DNA from: Cellulosilyticum sp. I15G10I2
GTDB taxonomy: Bacteria > Bacillota > Clostridia > Lachnospirales > Cellulosilyticaceae
Length of the DNA stretch: 64,000 nt
Assembly: GCF_900095725.1 (NCBI RefSeq)
Contig: NZ_FMMP01000011.1
Span: 1-64,000, forward strand
Reading direction: 5' to 3'
Below, piece after piece: positions 16,469 to 25,494 of the stretch (position 1 is the stretch's first letter; the number at the start of each line of letters is the position of its first letter). Position numbers and translations under genes: made by a program. The notes under the pieces are model-generated. The model was not told the origin of the DNA. It worked only from the letters and a program-made list of their open reading frames with translations, and searched no databases.

Positions 16469-17605
16469 ATGGCGAAAATTGAATTAGTTAATATAACAAA
16501 AAGATTTAATAAAGTTACGGCACTTAATAATATAGATCTAGTAGTCGAAGATAAAGAGTTTTTTGTACTGTTTGGACCTGCGGGAGCTGGTAAAACAACT
16601 ATATTAAAAACAATTGCAGGGGTTGAGTTTCCGGACTTTGGTGAAGTAAGGATTGGCGGTGAAAATGTTAATCTTGTTGAACCCTCAAAGAGAAATATCT
16701 CAATGGTATTTGAAAACTATGCTTTATACCCTCACCTCACTGTATTTGATAATATTGCCTCACCGATGCGGAGTCCTTTATATAAAAAAGATGAAGAAAC
16801 GATCAAAAAAGAAGTACATAGAGTCGCATCAATGATGAAAATAGATCACTTATTAGATAGACTGCCAAGTCAGGTGAGTAACGGACAGAGACAACGCACG
16901 GCTTTGGGCAGGTGTCTGGTAAGAGAACCTAATGTGTTTTTGATGGATGAACCCATTGCCCATCTTGATGCAAAGCTTAGACATTTTATGAGAGCAGAAT
17001 TAAAAGAAATGCAGAATGAATTTGATACGACAACTATTTACGTAACCCATGATTATCTTGAAGCTTTAAGTTTAGGAGACAGAATAGGGATCATAAATGA
17101 AGGTGTTATCGAGCAAGTAGGAACAGGGGATGAAGTCTATTTAACACCTGCTAATGAGTTTGTAGCGAGGTTAATGGGAGATCCAGAAATTAATATTTTT
17201 GATATTGAACTTGTTCACGGAAGTAACGGGTTGTACGCGGCTATGTTGGGCCAAAAAAGAACTTGTGAGATACCAGCTGATGTTGCCGAAGTATTAAGAA
17301 ATGGAAGCTATGAAAATGTAAGAATTGGACTAAGAGGCAATGATATTGAGTATAGTTTTGAGAAAGCAAATGAGGACTATATAAATGCCAGTATATATAG
17401 TGTGGAGCCAATTGGTAATAAAACCATTTTGGTGATAGAAGTAAATGGTGAACAACTAAGAGTAATAGCTCCTAATGATATAAAGGCTGAATTAGATCAA
17501 GAAATTTTTGTCCGTGTAAAGATGGATAAAGCCATGTTTTTTAATGCGGATGATTCAAGATATATTATTAGACATAACCAAAAAGAACTGTTAGAGGTGA
17601 ACTGA
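16469..17605 (+). CDS. ABC importer ATPase 1 (MalK/UgpC family)
   Basis: 378 residues: nucleotide-binding domain (about 1-235) and C-terminal OB-like regulatory domain. Walker A is GPAGAGKTT, Walker B VFLMDEP, H-loop YVTHDYLEA. Two departures from MalK are visible: the Q-loop glutamine is Glu (VFENYALYPH) and the signature LSGGQ is VSNGQ. It follows the permease by 13 nt and overlaps the second ATPase gene by one base (TGATG). Two unlike ATPases in one operon suggest a heterodimer, as reported for the glycerol importer GlpST of Rhizobium leguminosarum, rather than the usual MalK homodimer. Confidence 0.92.
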   Translation: MAKIELVNITKRFNKVTALNNIDLVVEDKEFFVLFGPAGAGKTTILKTIAGVEFPDFGEVRIGGENVNLVEPSKRNISMVFENYALYPHLTVFDNIASPMRSPLYKKDEETIKKEVHRVASMMKIDHLLDRLPSQVSNGQRQRTALGRCLVREPNVFLMDEPIAHLDAKLRHFMRAELKEMQNEFDTTTIYVTHDYLEALSLGDRIGIINEGVIEQVGTGDEVYLTPANEFVARLMGDPEINIFDIELVHGSNGLYAAMLGQKRTCEIPADVAEVLRNGSYENVRIGLRGNDIEYSFEKANEDYINASIYSVEPIGNKTILVIEVNGEQLRVIAPNDIKAELDQEIFVRVKMDKAMFFNADDSRYIIRHNQKELLEVN

Positions 17606-18726
17606 TGGCTAAACTTGTGCTGAATAATGTATATAAAAGATATGAGAATAAAAAAAGAAAAAAGAATGAACCACTTAGTCCCTATGCAGTCAACAACTTT
17701 AGTTTAGCCTGTGAAGATGGAGAATTTGTAGGTATATTAGGACCTTCAGGGTGTGGCAAAACAACTACATTGAGAATGATTGCCGGGTTAGAAGATATTT
17801 CTGGCGGAGAGATTATTATTGGAGAGACAGTTGTTAATCATGTACTCCCTAAAGATCGGGGGATAGGGCTCGCTTTTGAAGATTATGCACTTTACCCGCC
17901 GCTTTCGGTCTATGAAAATATAGCTTTTAATCTGCGTGCAAAAAAAATTGATAAAGAGATAATAAAACAAGAAATCGACCGTATTGCACCCCTCTTAAAA
18001 GTAGATGATCTTCTTCATATGAGGCCATCGAAGCTAAGCGGAGGACAAAAACAAAGAGTTAATATGGCAAGAGCTATTGTCAGGAAACCAAAGCTTCTTT
18101 TACTTGATGAACCGATGTCTCATCTTGATGGGAAGATGCGGCAGATACTAAGAACCGAGCTTAAGAGGCTGCATAATAGTATTCAATGTACTACGATTAT
18201 CGTTACCCATGATCAATTAGAAGCTATGTCTTTAGCAGATAGAATTGCTATTATGAAAGATGGAGAACTTCAGCAGTTTGGAACACCTCTTGAGGTTTAT
18301 GATAATCCAGCTAATGAGTTTGTAGCGGGATTTATTGGTGAACCACCAATGAATATTATGACGGTTAAAGTGATTAAAGAAGGCAGCGGTGCATTTTTTA
18401 AATTTATGGATGCGGATATTAGTATCCCTGTGCCACAAAGATATATGGCTGCTATTTCTGATGGTATGCGAGTAAGACTAGGTGTAAGGCCTACAGATTT
18501 ATTGATAGGAGATGCTGCGAGCAAAGGTTCAGAGGTTAAAATATCTGTTTTTGAAAACCTAGGTGAAGAGAGAAAAATAAGTTTCAGAGTAGGCGCAGAT
18601 TTCTTAACCCTTGTAACAACTGATGAGAAGCGCTATAGACAAGGTGATCAGGTTAAACTTGAGGTGAAATCTGAAAAGACACATTTATTTGATGTTAATA
18701 CGGGAGAGAAAATCGTGCCCAAGTAA
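17605..18726 (+). CDS. ABC importer ATPase 2 (MalK/UgpC family)
   Basis: 373 residues with the same domain order as ATPase 1: Walker A GPSGCGKTT, consensus signature LSGGQ, Walker B LLLLDEP, H-loop IVTHDQLEA and a C-terminal regulatory domain. Its Q-loop position is also Glu (LAFEDYALYPP). Because the signature motif is consensus here and degenerate in ATPase 1, a heterodimer would have one canonical and one altered ATP site. Translation is coupled to the previous gene by a one-base overlap. Confidence 0.92.
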   Translation: MAKLVLNNVYKRYENKKRKKNEPLSPYAVNNFSLACEDGEFVGILGPSGCGKTTTLRMIAGLEDISGGEIIIGETVVNHVLPKDRGIGLAFEDYALYPPLSVYENIAFNLRAKKIDKEIIKQEIDRIAPLLKVDDLLHMRPSKLSGGQKQRVNMARAIVRKPKLLLLDEPMSHLDGKMRQILRTELKRLHNSIQCTTIIVTHDQLEAMSLADRIAIMKDGELQQFGTPLEVYDNPANEFVAGFIGEPPMNIMTVKVIKEGSGAFFKFMDADISIPVPQRYMAAISDGMRVRLGVRPTDLLIGDAASKGSEVKISVFENLGEERKISFRVGADFLTLVTTDEKRYRQGDQVKLEVKSEKTHLFDVNTGEKIVPK

Positions 18727-18756
18727 TATAGAATTTTGCATGAAGGGGGAAGTGCA

Positions 18757-19215
18757 TTGAAAATAGCAATTGGCTGCGATGAAGCAGCAATTTCTTTAAA
18801 AGAAATAATAAAAGTATTATTAAATGAAATGAAACATGAAGTTAAGGACTATGGGGTTTATTCGGCAGAACCTTCTTTATATCCTGATACGGCAGTGGCC
18901 GTAGCGAGCGCTATAGCGGCCGGGATGCACGAAAGAGGCATACTACTATGCGGAACAGGTATTGGTATGGCCATAAGTGCCAATAAGGTTCCGGGTATAA
19001 GAGCTGCGGTATGTCATGATCTTTTTTCAACTCAGAGGTCTAGGCGCAGCAACGACTGTCAAATTATGACTATGGGTGCAAGGGTAATAGGTGTGGAGCT
19101 TGCAAAAGAACTTGTTAAGGTGTGGCTAGACTGCGCTTTTGTTGGAGGCAATTCAACAGCTAAGGTTAGCAAAATAATGGAATATGAACAAAAATTTATA
19201 AATGGAGGATGTTAA
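18757..19215 (+). CDS. RpiB/LacAB family sugar-phosphate isomerase
   Basis: About 152 residues, the normal RpiB size. KIAIGCDEAA at the start and CGTGIGMAISANKVPGIRAA in the middle are the family's phosphate- and substrate-binding segments. Members interconvert ribose/ribulose, galactose/tagatose, allose or erythrose/erythrulose phosphates. Start is a TTG at 18757 with GAAGGGGGA just upstream; a longer TTG frame from 18736 lacks a site. It lies between the importer and dhaK in one run of genes. Beside a DhaK/DhaL kinase it could act as the erythrulose-phosphate/erythrose-4-phosphate isomerase of tetritol pathways, which is a hypothesis. Confidence 0.88.
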   Translation: MKIAIGCDEAAISLKEIIKVLLNEMKHEVKDYGVYSAEPSLYPDTAVAVASAIAAGMHERGILLCGTGIGMAISANKVPGIRAAVCHDLFSTQRSRRSNDCQIMTMGARVIGVELAKELVKVWLDCAFVGGNSTAKVSKIMEYEQKFINGGC

Positions 19216-19216
19216 G

Positions 19217-20221
19217 ATGCAAAGAATAATCAATAAACCTGACTATGTTGTTGAAGATCAATTAAAAGGATTTGTAAAAGCACATAATGACATCGTAGAA
19301 GCCACGGAGAATTCCAGGGTTCTTAAATATAAAAAAGCACCTGTAAAAGGTAAAGTTGGCATCGTTACAGGCGGAGGGTCGGGTCACGACCCAGCATTTA
19401 TAGGGTATATAGGAAAGAATATGCTTGATGCTGTGGCGGTAGGAGAGATCTTTTCGTCTCCTTCAGCTAAAGCTTTCTTGGATGCATTTAAAGAAGCGGA
19501 TGCTGGCGCAGGTGTAGCATGCCTTTATGGCAACTATGCCGGAGATAATATGAATGTTAAGATGGCACGGCAAATGGCCGAGATGGAAGGTATTACTGTT
19601 AAAACAGTTGTAGCAAATGATGATGTAGCTTCGGCGCCTAAGGGAGAGGTTGAAAAAAGAAGAGGCGTTGCTGGTGAAATATTAATGTGGAAAATTGGTG
19701 GCGCAAAAGCAGCGCAAGGCGGTACATTAGATGAGGTTATAGCTGCTGCACAGAAAGCTATTGATCATACAAAAAGTGTAGGGATTGGGTTAACGCCGTG
19801 TACAATTCCTTCGGTTGGTAAACCCAATTTTGAAATTAAAGAAGGCACTATGGAGGTAGGTATCGGACATCATGGGGAACCAGGTATTAGGGTAACTGAC
19901 CTTGGCACTGCTGATGAAATCGCCAAAATGATGACAGATATTATATTGCCAGATACGCCTTTTGGTTTAGGGGATGATGTTGTTGTGCTGCTCTCGGGTC
20001 TTGGTGCTACACCGGTTATGGAGCAATATATTGTTTATAACAAAGTAGAAGAGATCTTAACAGAAAAAGGTATTAATATACATAGAGCTTATGTGGGTAA
20101 CTACTTTACATCATTGGAGATGATGGGTGTAACATTAACGCTTATGAAGCTTGATGATGAACTTAGAGAACTCGTTGATATAGAAGTTGAAACAATGGGA
20201 CTTAAACAATTTAAATGTTAA
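19217..20221 (+). CDS. dhaK: Dihydroxyacetone kinase subunit DhaK (ketose-binding subunit)
   Basis: 334 residues of the DhaK fold. GGGSGHDPAFIGYIG near residues 55-70 and GIGHHGEPG with His219 are diagnostic; that His binds dihydroxyacetone covalently as a hemiaminal in the E. coli enzyme. Start 19217 has GGAGG 8 nt upstream and lies one base after the stop of the isomerase gene. It needs DhaL (next gene) for phosphoryl transfer. No DhaM phosphotransfer subunit is in the window, so either an ATP-dependent reaction (as in tetrulose kinases of the same family) or a DhaM encoded elsewhere is required. Confidence 0.93.
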   Translation: MQRIINKPDYVVEDQLKGFVKAHNDIVEATENSRVLKYKKAPVKGKVGIVTGGGSGHDPAFIGYIGKNMLDAVAVGEIFSSPSAKAFLDAFKEADAGAGVACLYGNYAGDNMNVKMARQMAEMEGITVKTVVANDDVASAPKGEVEKRRGVAGEILMWKIGGAKAAQGGTLDEVIAAAQKAIDHTKSVGIGLTPCTIPSVGKPNFEIKEGTMEVGIGHHGEPGIRVTDLGTADEIAKMMTDIILPDTPFGLGDDVVVLLSGLGATPVMEQYIVYNKVEEILTEKGINIHRAYVGNYFTSLEMMGVTLTLMKLDDELRELVDIEVETMGLKQFKC

Positions 20222-20234
20222 AAGAGGTGTTGAA

Positions 20235-20876
20235 ATGGGTAGTTTTAAAAATAAGGATGGCAAGATCTTAGTTGAGAATTTAATTAAGGTGATCCAAGAC
20301 AATAAAGATTACCTTAGCAAAATTGATGGTGAAATTGGGGATGGAGATCATGGTATTAATATGAATAAAGGTTTTAGCATCTGTGAAGAAAGAATTGCTG
20401 ATAAAGCCATGGACTTATCTGAAGCATTAAAAACGCTTGCTATGGTGCTTATGATGGAAATCGGTGGTTCGATGGGACCTCTTTATGGAACCTTGTTTAT
20501 AGAAATGTCTAAAGCAGCAAAAGGTGAAGAAGATATAGATAAACAAGTATTTTATAAAATGCTAAATAGTGCTGTTAGGGGCATACAACAGCTTGGAAAT
20601 GCTAAGGTTGGTGATAAAACACTGATGGATACATTAGTACCGGCGTTAGAGGCCTACAAGCAGGAGTTAGATGCAGATTCAGATTTTACGGCTGCATTAG
20701 AAAAAATGTGTAAAGCCGCAGAAAAAGGAAAAGACTCCACAATAGATCTAGTAGCAAAGGTTGGCAGAGCCAGCAGATTAGGCGAACGTTCACGAGGGGT
20801 ATTAGACGCCGGAGCAACATCGTGTTGTTTAATTATTCAAAGTGTAGCTGGTTCAATTATTCAGCTTGTTAAGTAA
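20235..20876 (+). CDS. dhaL: Dihydroxyacetone kinase subunit DhaL (nucleotide-binding subunit)
   Basis: 213 residues, typical for DhaL. EIGDGDHGINMNKGF near residue 35 supplies the Mg-binding aspartates, and GGSMGPLYGT and the C-terminal GRASRLGERSRGVLDAGA are family signatures. Start 20235 has GAGGTG upstream and follows dhaK by 13 nt. It carries the nucleotide and passes phosphate to the ketose held by DhaK. Confidence 0.93.
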   Translation: MGSFKNKDGKILVENLIKVIQDNKDYLSKIDGEIGDGDHGINMNKGFSICEERIADKAMDLSEALKTLAMVLMMEIGGSMGPLYGTLFIEMSKAAKGEEDIDKQVFYKMLNSAVRGIQQLGNAKVGDKTLMDTLVPALEAYKQELDADSDFTAALEKMCKAAEKGKDSTIDLVAKVGRASRLGERSRGVLDAGATSCCLIIQSVAGSIIQLVK

Positions 20877-20936
20877 ACAACTGCTGAAACAAAAATGACT
20901 TTAAGTATTTAATAAACATTTACAGGGGGAGTTAAT

Positions 20937-22013
20937 ATGGAAAATGCAGCAAAAACAATGAGAGGGCTTGTAGCCTATGCACCTGGAGATTATCGTTTTG
21001 AAACGAATATACCTATACCAACAGCTGAAGATGGGGAAATTGTTATTAAAGTTGAAGCTTGTGGTGTGTGTGCTGGAGATGTTAAGGCAGAACATGGAGC
21101 AAAATCATTTTGGGGGGGAGATGGTCAGCCAGGATGGATTAAAGCACCGGTTATTCCAGGGCATGAATTTATTGGATTTATAACAGAAATTGGGCCTAAT
21201 GTTAAAGGTTTTGAAATCGGTGACCGTGTGGTATCTGATCAAATTGCACCTTGTTGGGAATGTAAGTTCTGTAAGACAGGCAGATATTGGATGTGCCAAA
21301 AACATGATATATTTGGATTCCAGAACAATGTAAATGGTGGGATGGCAGAATACATGAAGCTGCCAAAAGGTTCGCTAGTCTATAAAGTGCCTAAAGATGT
21401 ACCTATAGAAAAAGCTGTCCTTATTGAGCCTTTTGCATGTTCTAAACACGCAGTTGACAGAGGGAATATCTCAAATGAAGATATAGTTGTACTGTCTGGT
21501 GCTGGCACATTAGGTCTTGGTATGGTGGGAGTTGCAGCACTCAAGCAACCTAAACTTCTCATTGTACTTGATATGAAAGATGAAAGGCTTGAAATAGCTC
21601 AAAAATTTGGAGCAGATATTGTGATAAATCCAGGCAAAGAAGATGCAGTTCAAAAAGTCATGGAATTAACAGATGGCTATGGGTGTGACGTATACATAGA
21701 AGCAACAGGGCATCCATCAAGTGTAACACAGGGGCTTAGTATGATTCGCAAGCTTGGAACATTTGTAGAGTTTAGTGTGTTTAGTCAGCCTGCTACAGTA
21801 GACTGGAGTATAATTGGAGATAGAAAAGAACTGGACCTTTTAGGGGCGCACCTAAGCCCATATTGTTATGAGCCGGTCATCGAATGGATTGTAAATGGGA
21901 AATTACCTACAGAAGGTGTTGTAACCCATAAACTGCCACTTGAAAAGTGGCAGGAAGCTTTTGAACTAGCAGGAAAAGGGGACGGTGCTTTAAAAGTAAT
22001 CCTTATACCATAA
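20937..22013 (+). CDS. Zinc-dependent medium-chain alcohol/polyol dehydrogenase
   Basis: 358 residues of the MDR superfamily. The catalytic zinc site begins with GVCAGD and PGHEFIG, the structural zinc site has CWECKFCKTGRYWMC (four Cys), and a Rossmann fold with LSGAGTLGLGMVG follows. It oxidises an alcohol to a ketone with NAD(P)+. As the last gene of the importer-RpiB-DhaKL operon it would supply the ketose for the kinase, for example D-threitol to D-erythrulose; the exact polyol cannot be read from sequence. Confidence 0.92.
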   Translation: MENAAKTMRGLVAYAPGDYRFETNIPIPTAEDGEIVIKVEACGVCAGDVKAEHGAKSFWGGDGQPGWIKAPVIPGHEFIGFITEIGPNVKGFEIGDRVVSDQIAPCWECKFCKTGRYWMCQKHDIFGFQNNVNGGMAEYMKLPKGSLVYKVPKDVPIEKAVLIEPFACSKHAVDRGNISNEDIVVLSGAGTLGLGMVGVAALKQPKLLIVLDMKDERLEIAQKFGADIVINPGKEDAVQKVMELTDGYGCDVYIEATGHPSSVTQGLSMIRKLGTFVEFSVFSQPATVDWSIIGDRKELDLLGAHLSPYCYEPVIEWIVNGKLPTEGVVTHKLPLEKWQEAFELAGKGDGALKVILIP

Positions 22014-22018
22014 AACGT

Positions 22019-22078
22019 AGAAAGAGGCTAGTGATAATCTGATGATTGATTATTACTAGTCTCTTTCTATGTTTTTTA
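22019..22078 (+). terminator. Intrinsic terminator of the importer-polyol operon
   Basis: AGAAAGAGGCTAGTGATAATC pairs almost perfectly (wobbles only) with GATTATTACTAGTCTCTTTCT, followed by a T-rich run. Confidence 0.88.
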
Positions 22079-22141
22079 TTCTAAAGCTCACTGGTTTGAA
22101 TAATATAAATGGAGGCGTTTCAAACAAAGGAGTTGGTTAAT

Positions 22142-23086
22142 ATGCAAGAAGCACTACTCGTAGGTAACCAGGTATTATTAATATACATCTATATAGCAAT
22201 AGGCATAGTGTGCGTTAAGAAGCAGATTGTAACACAGGAGATAGGCAAAAATCTTTCAAGCTTTGTACTTATGGTTATAACACCTTGTTTAATTATAAAA
22301 TCCTATATAAGACCTTTTGAAAAAGCACATTTACTAGGGCTTGCTTTAGCTTTTTTGCTTGCTTTTATATTTCATGGCATAGCCATTATCGTTTCAAATT
22401 TTCTGATTAAAAAACGAGAAGGCATACGATATAAGATTGAGCGCATGGGAGTTGTTTATACAAACTGTGGGTTTATGGCCATTCCTTTAATTGTTGTGGC
22501 GGTAGGAGATATAGGCATATTTTATGCCGTTGCCTTTATCAGTGTTTTTAATATGGCGCTGTGGACCCATGGGATCATGGTAATTACCGACAGGCGCAGT
22601 ATCAATCTTAAATCAGCAATATGGAATCCTGGGGTTATAGGTTTTATAATAGGCTTTATAATCTATTGTACGCAGCTGCATATTCCTGATCTTATTGACC
22701 AAGGTGTTACAAGTTTATCGCAGCTTAATACACCGCTTGCTATGATTATCACGGGAATTTTTTTAGCAGAGATAAATTTTAAGTCTGTTTTTAAAAATTA
22801 TAATATCGCTTATGTGAGCGGCATTAGGCTTTTTATATTACCGCTAATAATGCTGATTATCATTAAAATTTTAGGGGTGGAGTACTGGATGACAGGAGCT
22901 GCAGATGTCATTATGGCGAGTATTTTAGCTTGTTCGGCACCTGCAGCAGCATCCATTGCACTGCTTCCTGCAAAGTTTGGCATGGAGGGAGAGTATGGTG
23001 CTAAGATTGTGGCGCTTTCCACACTTTTGTCCATTATTACGCTGCCACTTTTTAATTTACTGACGAATCTATGGGTGAGAGGATAA
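22142..23086 (+). CDS. AEC (auxin efflux carrier) family transporter
   Basis: 314 residues with about ten hydrophobic segments in two halves, the AEC layout. Bacterial AEC members export or import organic acids such as malate or malonate; the substrate here is unknown. Start 22142 is chosen since AAAGGAG lies 8 nt upstream, whereas the longer frame from 22109 has no site. It stands between the operon terminator and the convergent GH3 gene, so it is a single gene. Confidence 0.88.
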   Translation: MQEALLVGNQVLLIYIYIAIGIVCVKKQIVTQEIGKNLSSFVLMVITPCLIIKSYIRPFEKAHLLGLALAFLLAFIFHGIAIIVSNFLIKKREGIRYKIERMGVVYTNCGFMAIPLIVVAVGDIGIFYAVAFISVFNMALWTHGIMVITDRRSINLKSAIWNPGVIGFIIGFIIYCTQLHIPDLIDQGVTSLSQLNTPLAMIITGIFLAEINFKSVFKNYNIAYVSGIRLFILPLIMLIIIKILGVEYWMTGAADVIMASILACSAPAAASIALLPAKFGMEGEYGAKIVALSTLLSIITLPLFNLLTNLWVRG

Positions 23087-23109
23087 GGCTTTTTTGTCCT
23101 TCTTATTAT

Positions 23110-25383
23110 CTAGTTACAATCATCCGCATTGAGTTCGGCTAAGAGATCATTCATCATACTTTCACTAAAAGCACCACCGCTAAAGTTAATCATGCCGCGT
23201 AGTACAAAATCGCTCATCATAACAGCCATATCTGTACCTAAGGATTCGGAAGAATTATGTTTATCCCCCAGCATAAGGTTAAGCAGCTCCTCGGCTGTTT
23301 TTTTGCCTTTCGGATGAAGCATCAGATCACCGAGTGTTGAGTTTCTGGTATAAAGTTTCTTGAGCGGCGTTGTAGACTCAACGTATACGGTAGCTTTAAG
23401 CCTAATATCTTGAGAAGAACTGCCTGCTAATATTTCAAAATCACCGCTTTCTATATGCCAATCTTTTATAGCGGTATTGTAGTAGGCAAAAGCTCTCTTA
23501 GACAGTACAAAGCTTACAGTTTTGGTTTCGCCAGGTTCTAAAGATACTTTCTCAAAGGCCCTTAATTCTTTAATGGGTCTTATGACGCTACTCGCTATAT
23601 CACGGACATAAAGTTGAACCACCTCTTTGCCAGAAGCAGTACCTGTATTTGCGAGGGAGACATTTACAGTGAGTGTATCATGGTCTTGCATAGTCTCTTT
23701 GTCAAGTTTGATATCACTATACTCAAAAGTTGTATAGCTTAAACCATGGCCAAATGGGAATAGAGGTGCTAATTCTTTAGTATCGTAATAGCGATAGCCT
23801 ACAAATAGACCTTCTTTGTAGGCTACCGTATCACCTTCACCTGGGAAGTTTAAAAAGCAAGGCGTATCGCTAAGCTTTTTAGGGAAGGTTTCTGCGAGTT
23901 TACCGCAAGGATTTGCATCACCAAAGAGTAAATCTGCTATAGCAGCTCCAGATGCCTGACCAGCTATGTAGGCTTCAAGCACACCTTTAACGCTGTCTAT
24001 CCAAGGCATTTCAATCGGTGAGCCATTACTTAAGACCACCACAATATTTTTTTGTACCTTGGCAACTTCTTCGATAAGACGTACCTGGTTTTCAGGGATT
24101 CTGAGATGTGTTCTATCATAGCCTTCGGATTCATAATGATCTGGAAGACCAGCGAAAATAACTGCCGTATCAGCAAGGGCTGCGATTTTTAGTGCTTCTT
24201 CAAACAACCCTGCATCAATAGCATCACTCGTTAGACTAAAACCTTCGGCGTAAGAAAGTGAAGCTGTATGACCTGCAGCTTCTACAAGCTTAAGGAAGGC
24301 ACTATCTACTTGTGTTGGATTGATATGAGAACTTCCACCGCCTTGAAATCTTGGTTTCTTGGCAAAAGCACCTATAATAGCCAATTGACTTTCTTTTTTT
24401 AGCGGCAGAATATTATCTTCATTTTTTAGCAGTACCATACATTCCCGTGCGACTTGACGGGCGAGTTCATGATGGGTGCATTTATCATAAGAGGCATTTT
24501 CTTTTTTTGAGTCTACGGCCTTAAAAATTATTTTTAAAAGTCGTTCGACAGATTCGTCAAGAATAGATTCTGGTAAGGTACCCTCCTGAACTGCTTTTAC
24601 AATCTTAAGATCATTAACGCCATTACTAGAAGGCATCTCGAGTTCTAGTCCTGCGCTAAGTCCTTGGGCTCTTTCATCCACAGCGCCCCAGTCAGACATG
24701 ACAAAGCCTTCGTGACCCCATTCATCTTTGAGTATCGTACGGAGCAGATATTCATTTTGAGAACAATAATCTCCATTTACTTTATTGTAAGCACACATAA
24801 CTGTCCAAGGCTGGGCCACTTTGACAGCACCTTCAAAGCTTGCGAGGTAGATCTCTCTCAGGGTTCTTTCGTCTAAGACAGCATCTACAGATAATCTTCT
24901 ATGTTCTTGATTATTGACAGCGAAATGTTTTAAAGAAGTGCCTACACCTTGACTTTGAACCCCTTTGATATGAGAAGATGCCATCTCTGAAGATAAGTAC
25001 GGATCTTCAGAAAAATATTCAAAGTTTCTGCCGCATAAAGGTGAGCGCTTAATATTAGCAGCAGGACCAAGAAGAACAGCTACATTTTCGGCTTGACATT
25101 CTTCGCCCAGTGCGGTGCCTACTTTATGGAGTAAGTCCCTATCCCAAGAGCTTGCCAGTGTTACGCCAGAGGGGAAACAAGTTGCTTTTACACTCTCGTT
25201 AAATCCAAGATGATCGGCAGCTTCTGCTTGTTTTCTAAGGCCATGAGGTCCATCTGTTACCATTATTTTGGGGATGCCAAGACGTTCTACGGCTTTGGTA
25301 TGCCAAAAGTCTAAACCGCTGCAAAGGCTTGCTTTTTCCTCGAGTGTCATCTCTTGGATAATTTTTTTGATATCTCTAACCAT
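23110..25383 (-). CDS. GH3 family beta-glucosidase
   Basis: 757 residues without signal peptide, so cytoplasmic. The N-terminal barrel has [12 protein letters not shown] and FVMSDWGA with the nucleophile Asp231. The alpha/beta sandwich (about 310-560) and a C-terminal fibronectin-III-like domain (after [14 protein letters not shown], about 590-670) complete the BglB/BglX-type layout, with a short extension of unknown role. It should hydrolyse beta-glucosides or beta-xylosides. It is divergent from the AraC-family gene at 25495 with a 111-bp shared region, and that regulator probably controls it. Confidence 0.94.
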   Translation of the reverse strand: MVRDIKKIIQEMTLEEKASLCSGLDFWHTKAVERLGIPKIMVTDGPHGLRKQAEAADHLGFNESVKATCFPSGVTLASSWDRDLLHKVGTALGEECQAENVAVLLGPAANIKRSPLCGRNFEYFSEDPYLSSEMASSHIKGVQSQGVGTSLKHFAVNNQEHRRLSVDAVLDERTLREIYLASFEGAVKVAQPWTVMCAYNKVNGDYCSQNEYLLRTILKDEWGHEGFVMSDWGAVDERAQGLSAGLELEMPSSNGVNDLKIVKAVQEGTLPESILDESVERLLKIIFKAVDSKKENASYDKCTHHELARQVARECMVLLKNEDNILPLKKESQLAIIGAFAKKPRFQGGGSSHINPTQVDSAFLKLVEAAGHTASLSYAEGFSLTSDAIDAGLFEEALKIAALADTAVIFAGLPDHYESEGYDRTHLRIPENQVRLIEEVAKVQKNIVVVLSNGSPIEMPWIDSVKGVLEAYIAGQASGAAIADLLFGDANPCGKLAETFPKKLSDTPCFLNFPGEGDTVAYKEGLFVGYRYYDTKELAPLFPFGHGLSYTTFEYSDIKLDKETMQDHDTLTVNVSLANTGTASGKEVVQLYVRDIASSVIRPIKELRAFEKVSLEPGETKTVSFVLSKRAFAYYNTAIKDWHIESGDFEILAGSSSQDIRLKATVYVESTTPLKKLYTRNSTLGDLMLHPKGKKTAEELLNLMLGDKHNSSESLGTDMAVMMSDFVLRGMINFSGGAFSESMMNDLLAELNADDCN

Positions 25384-25494
25384 TTTTTATACCTCCTATA
25401 GGTCATTTGTTAACTCATTTTAGCATGTAGTATGGTATAATTATTGTATAAATATCAGAGTTTTATCATAAATTTCATATAAGGAAGTGTTGGA

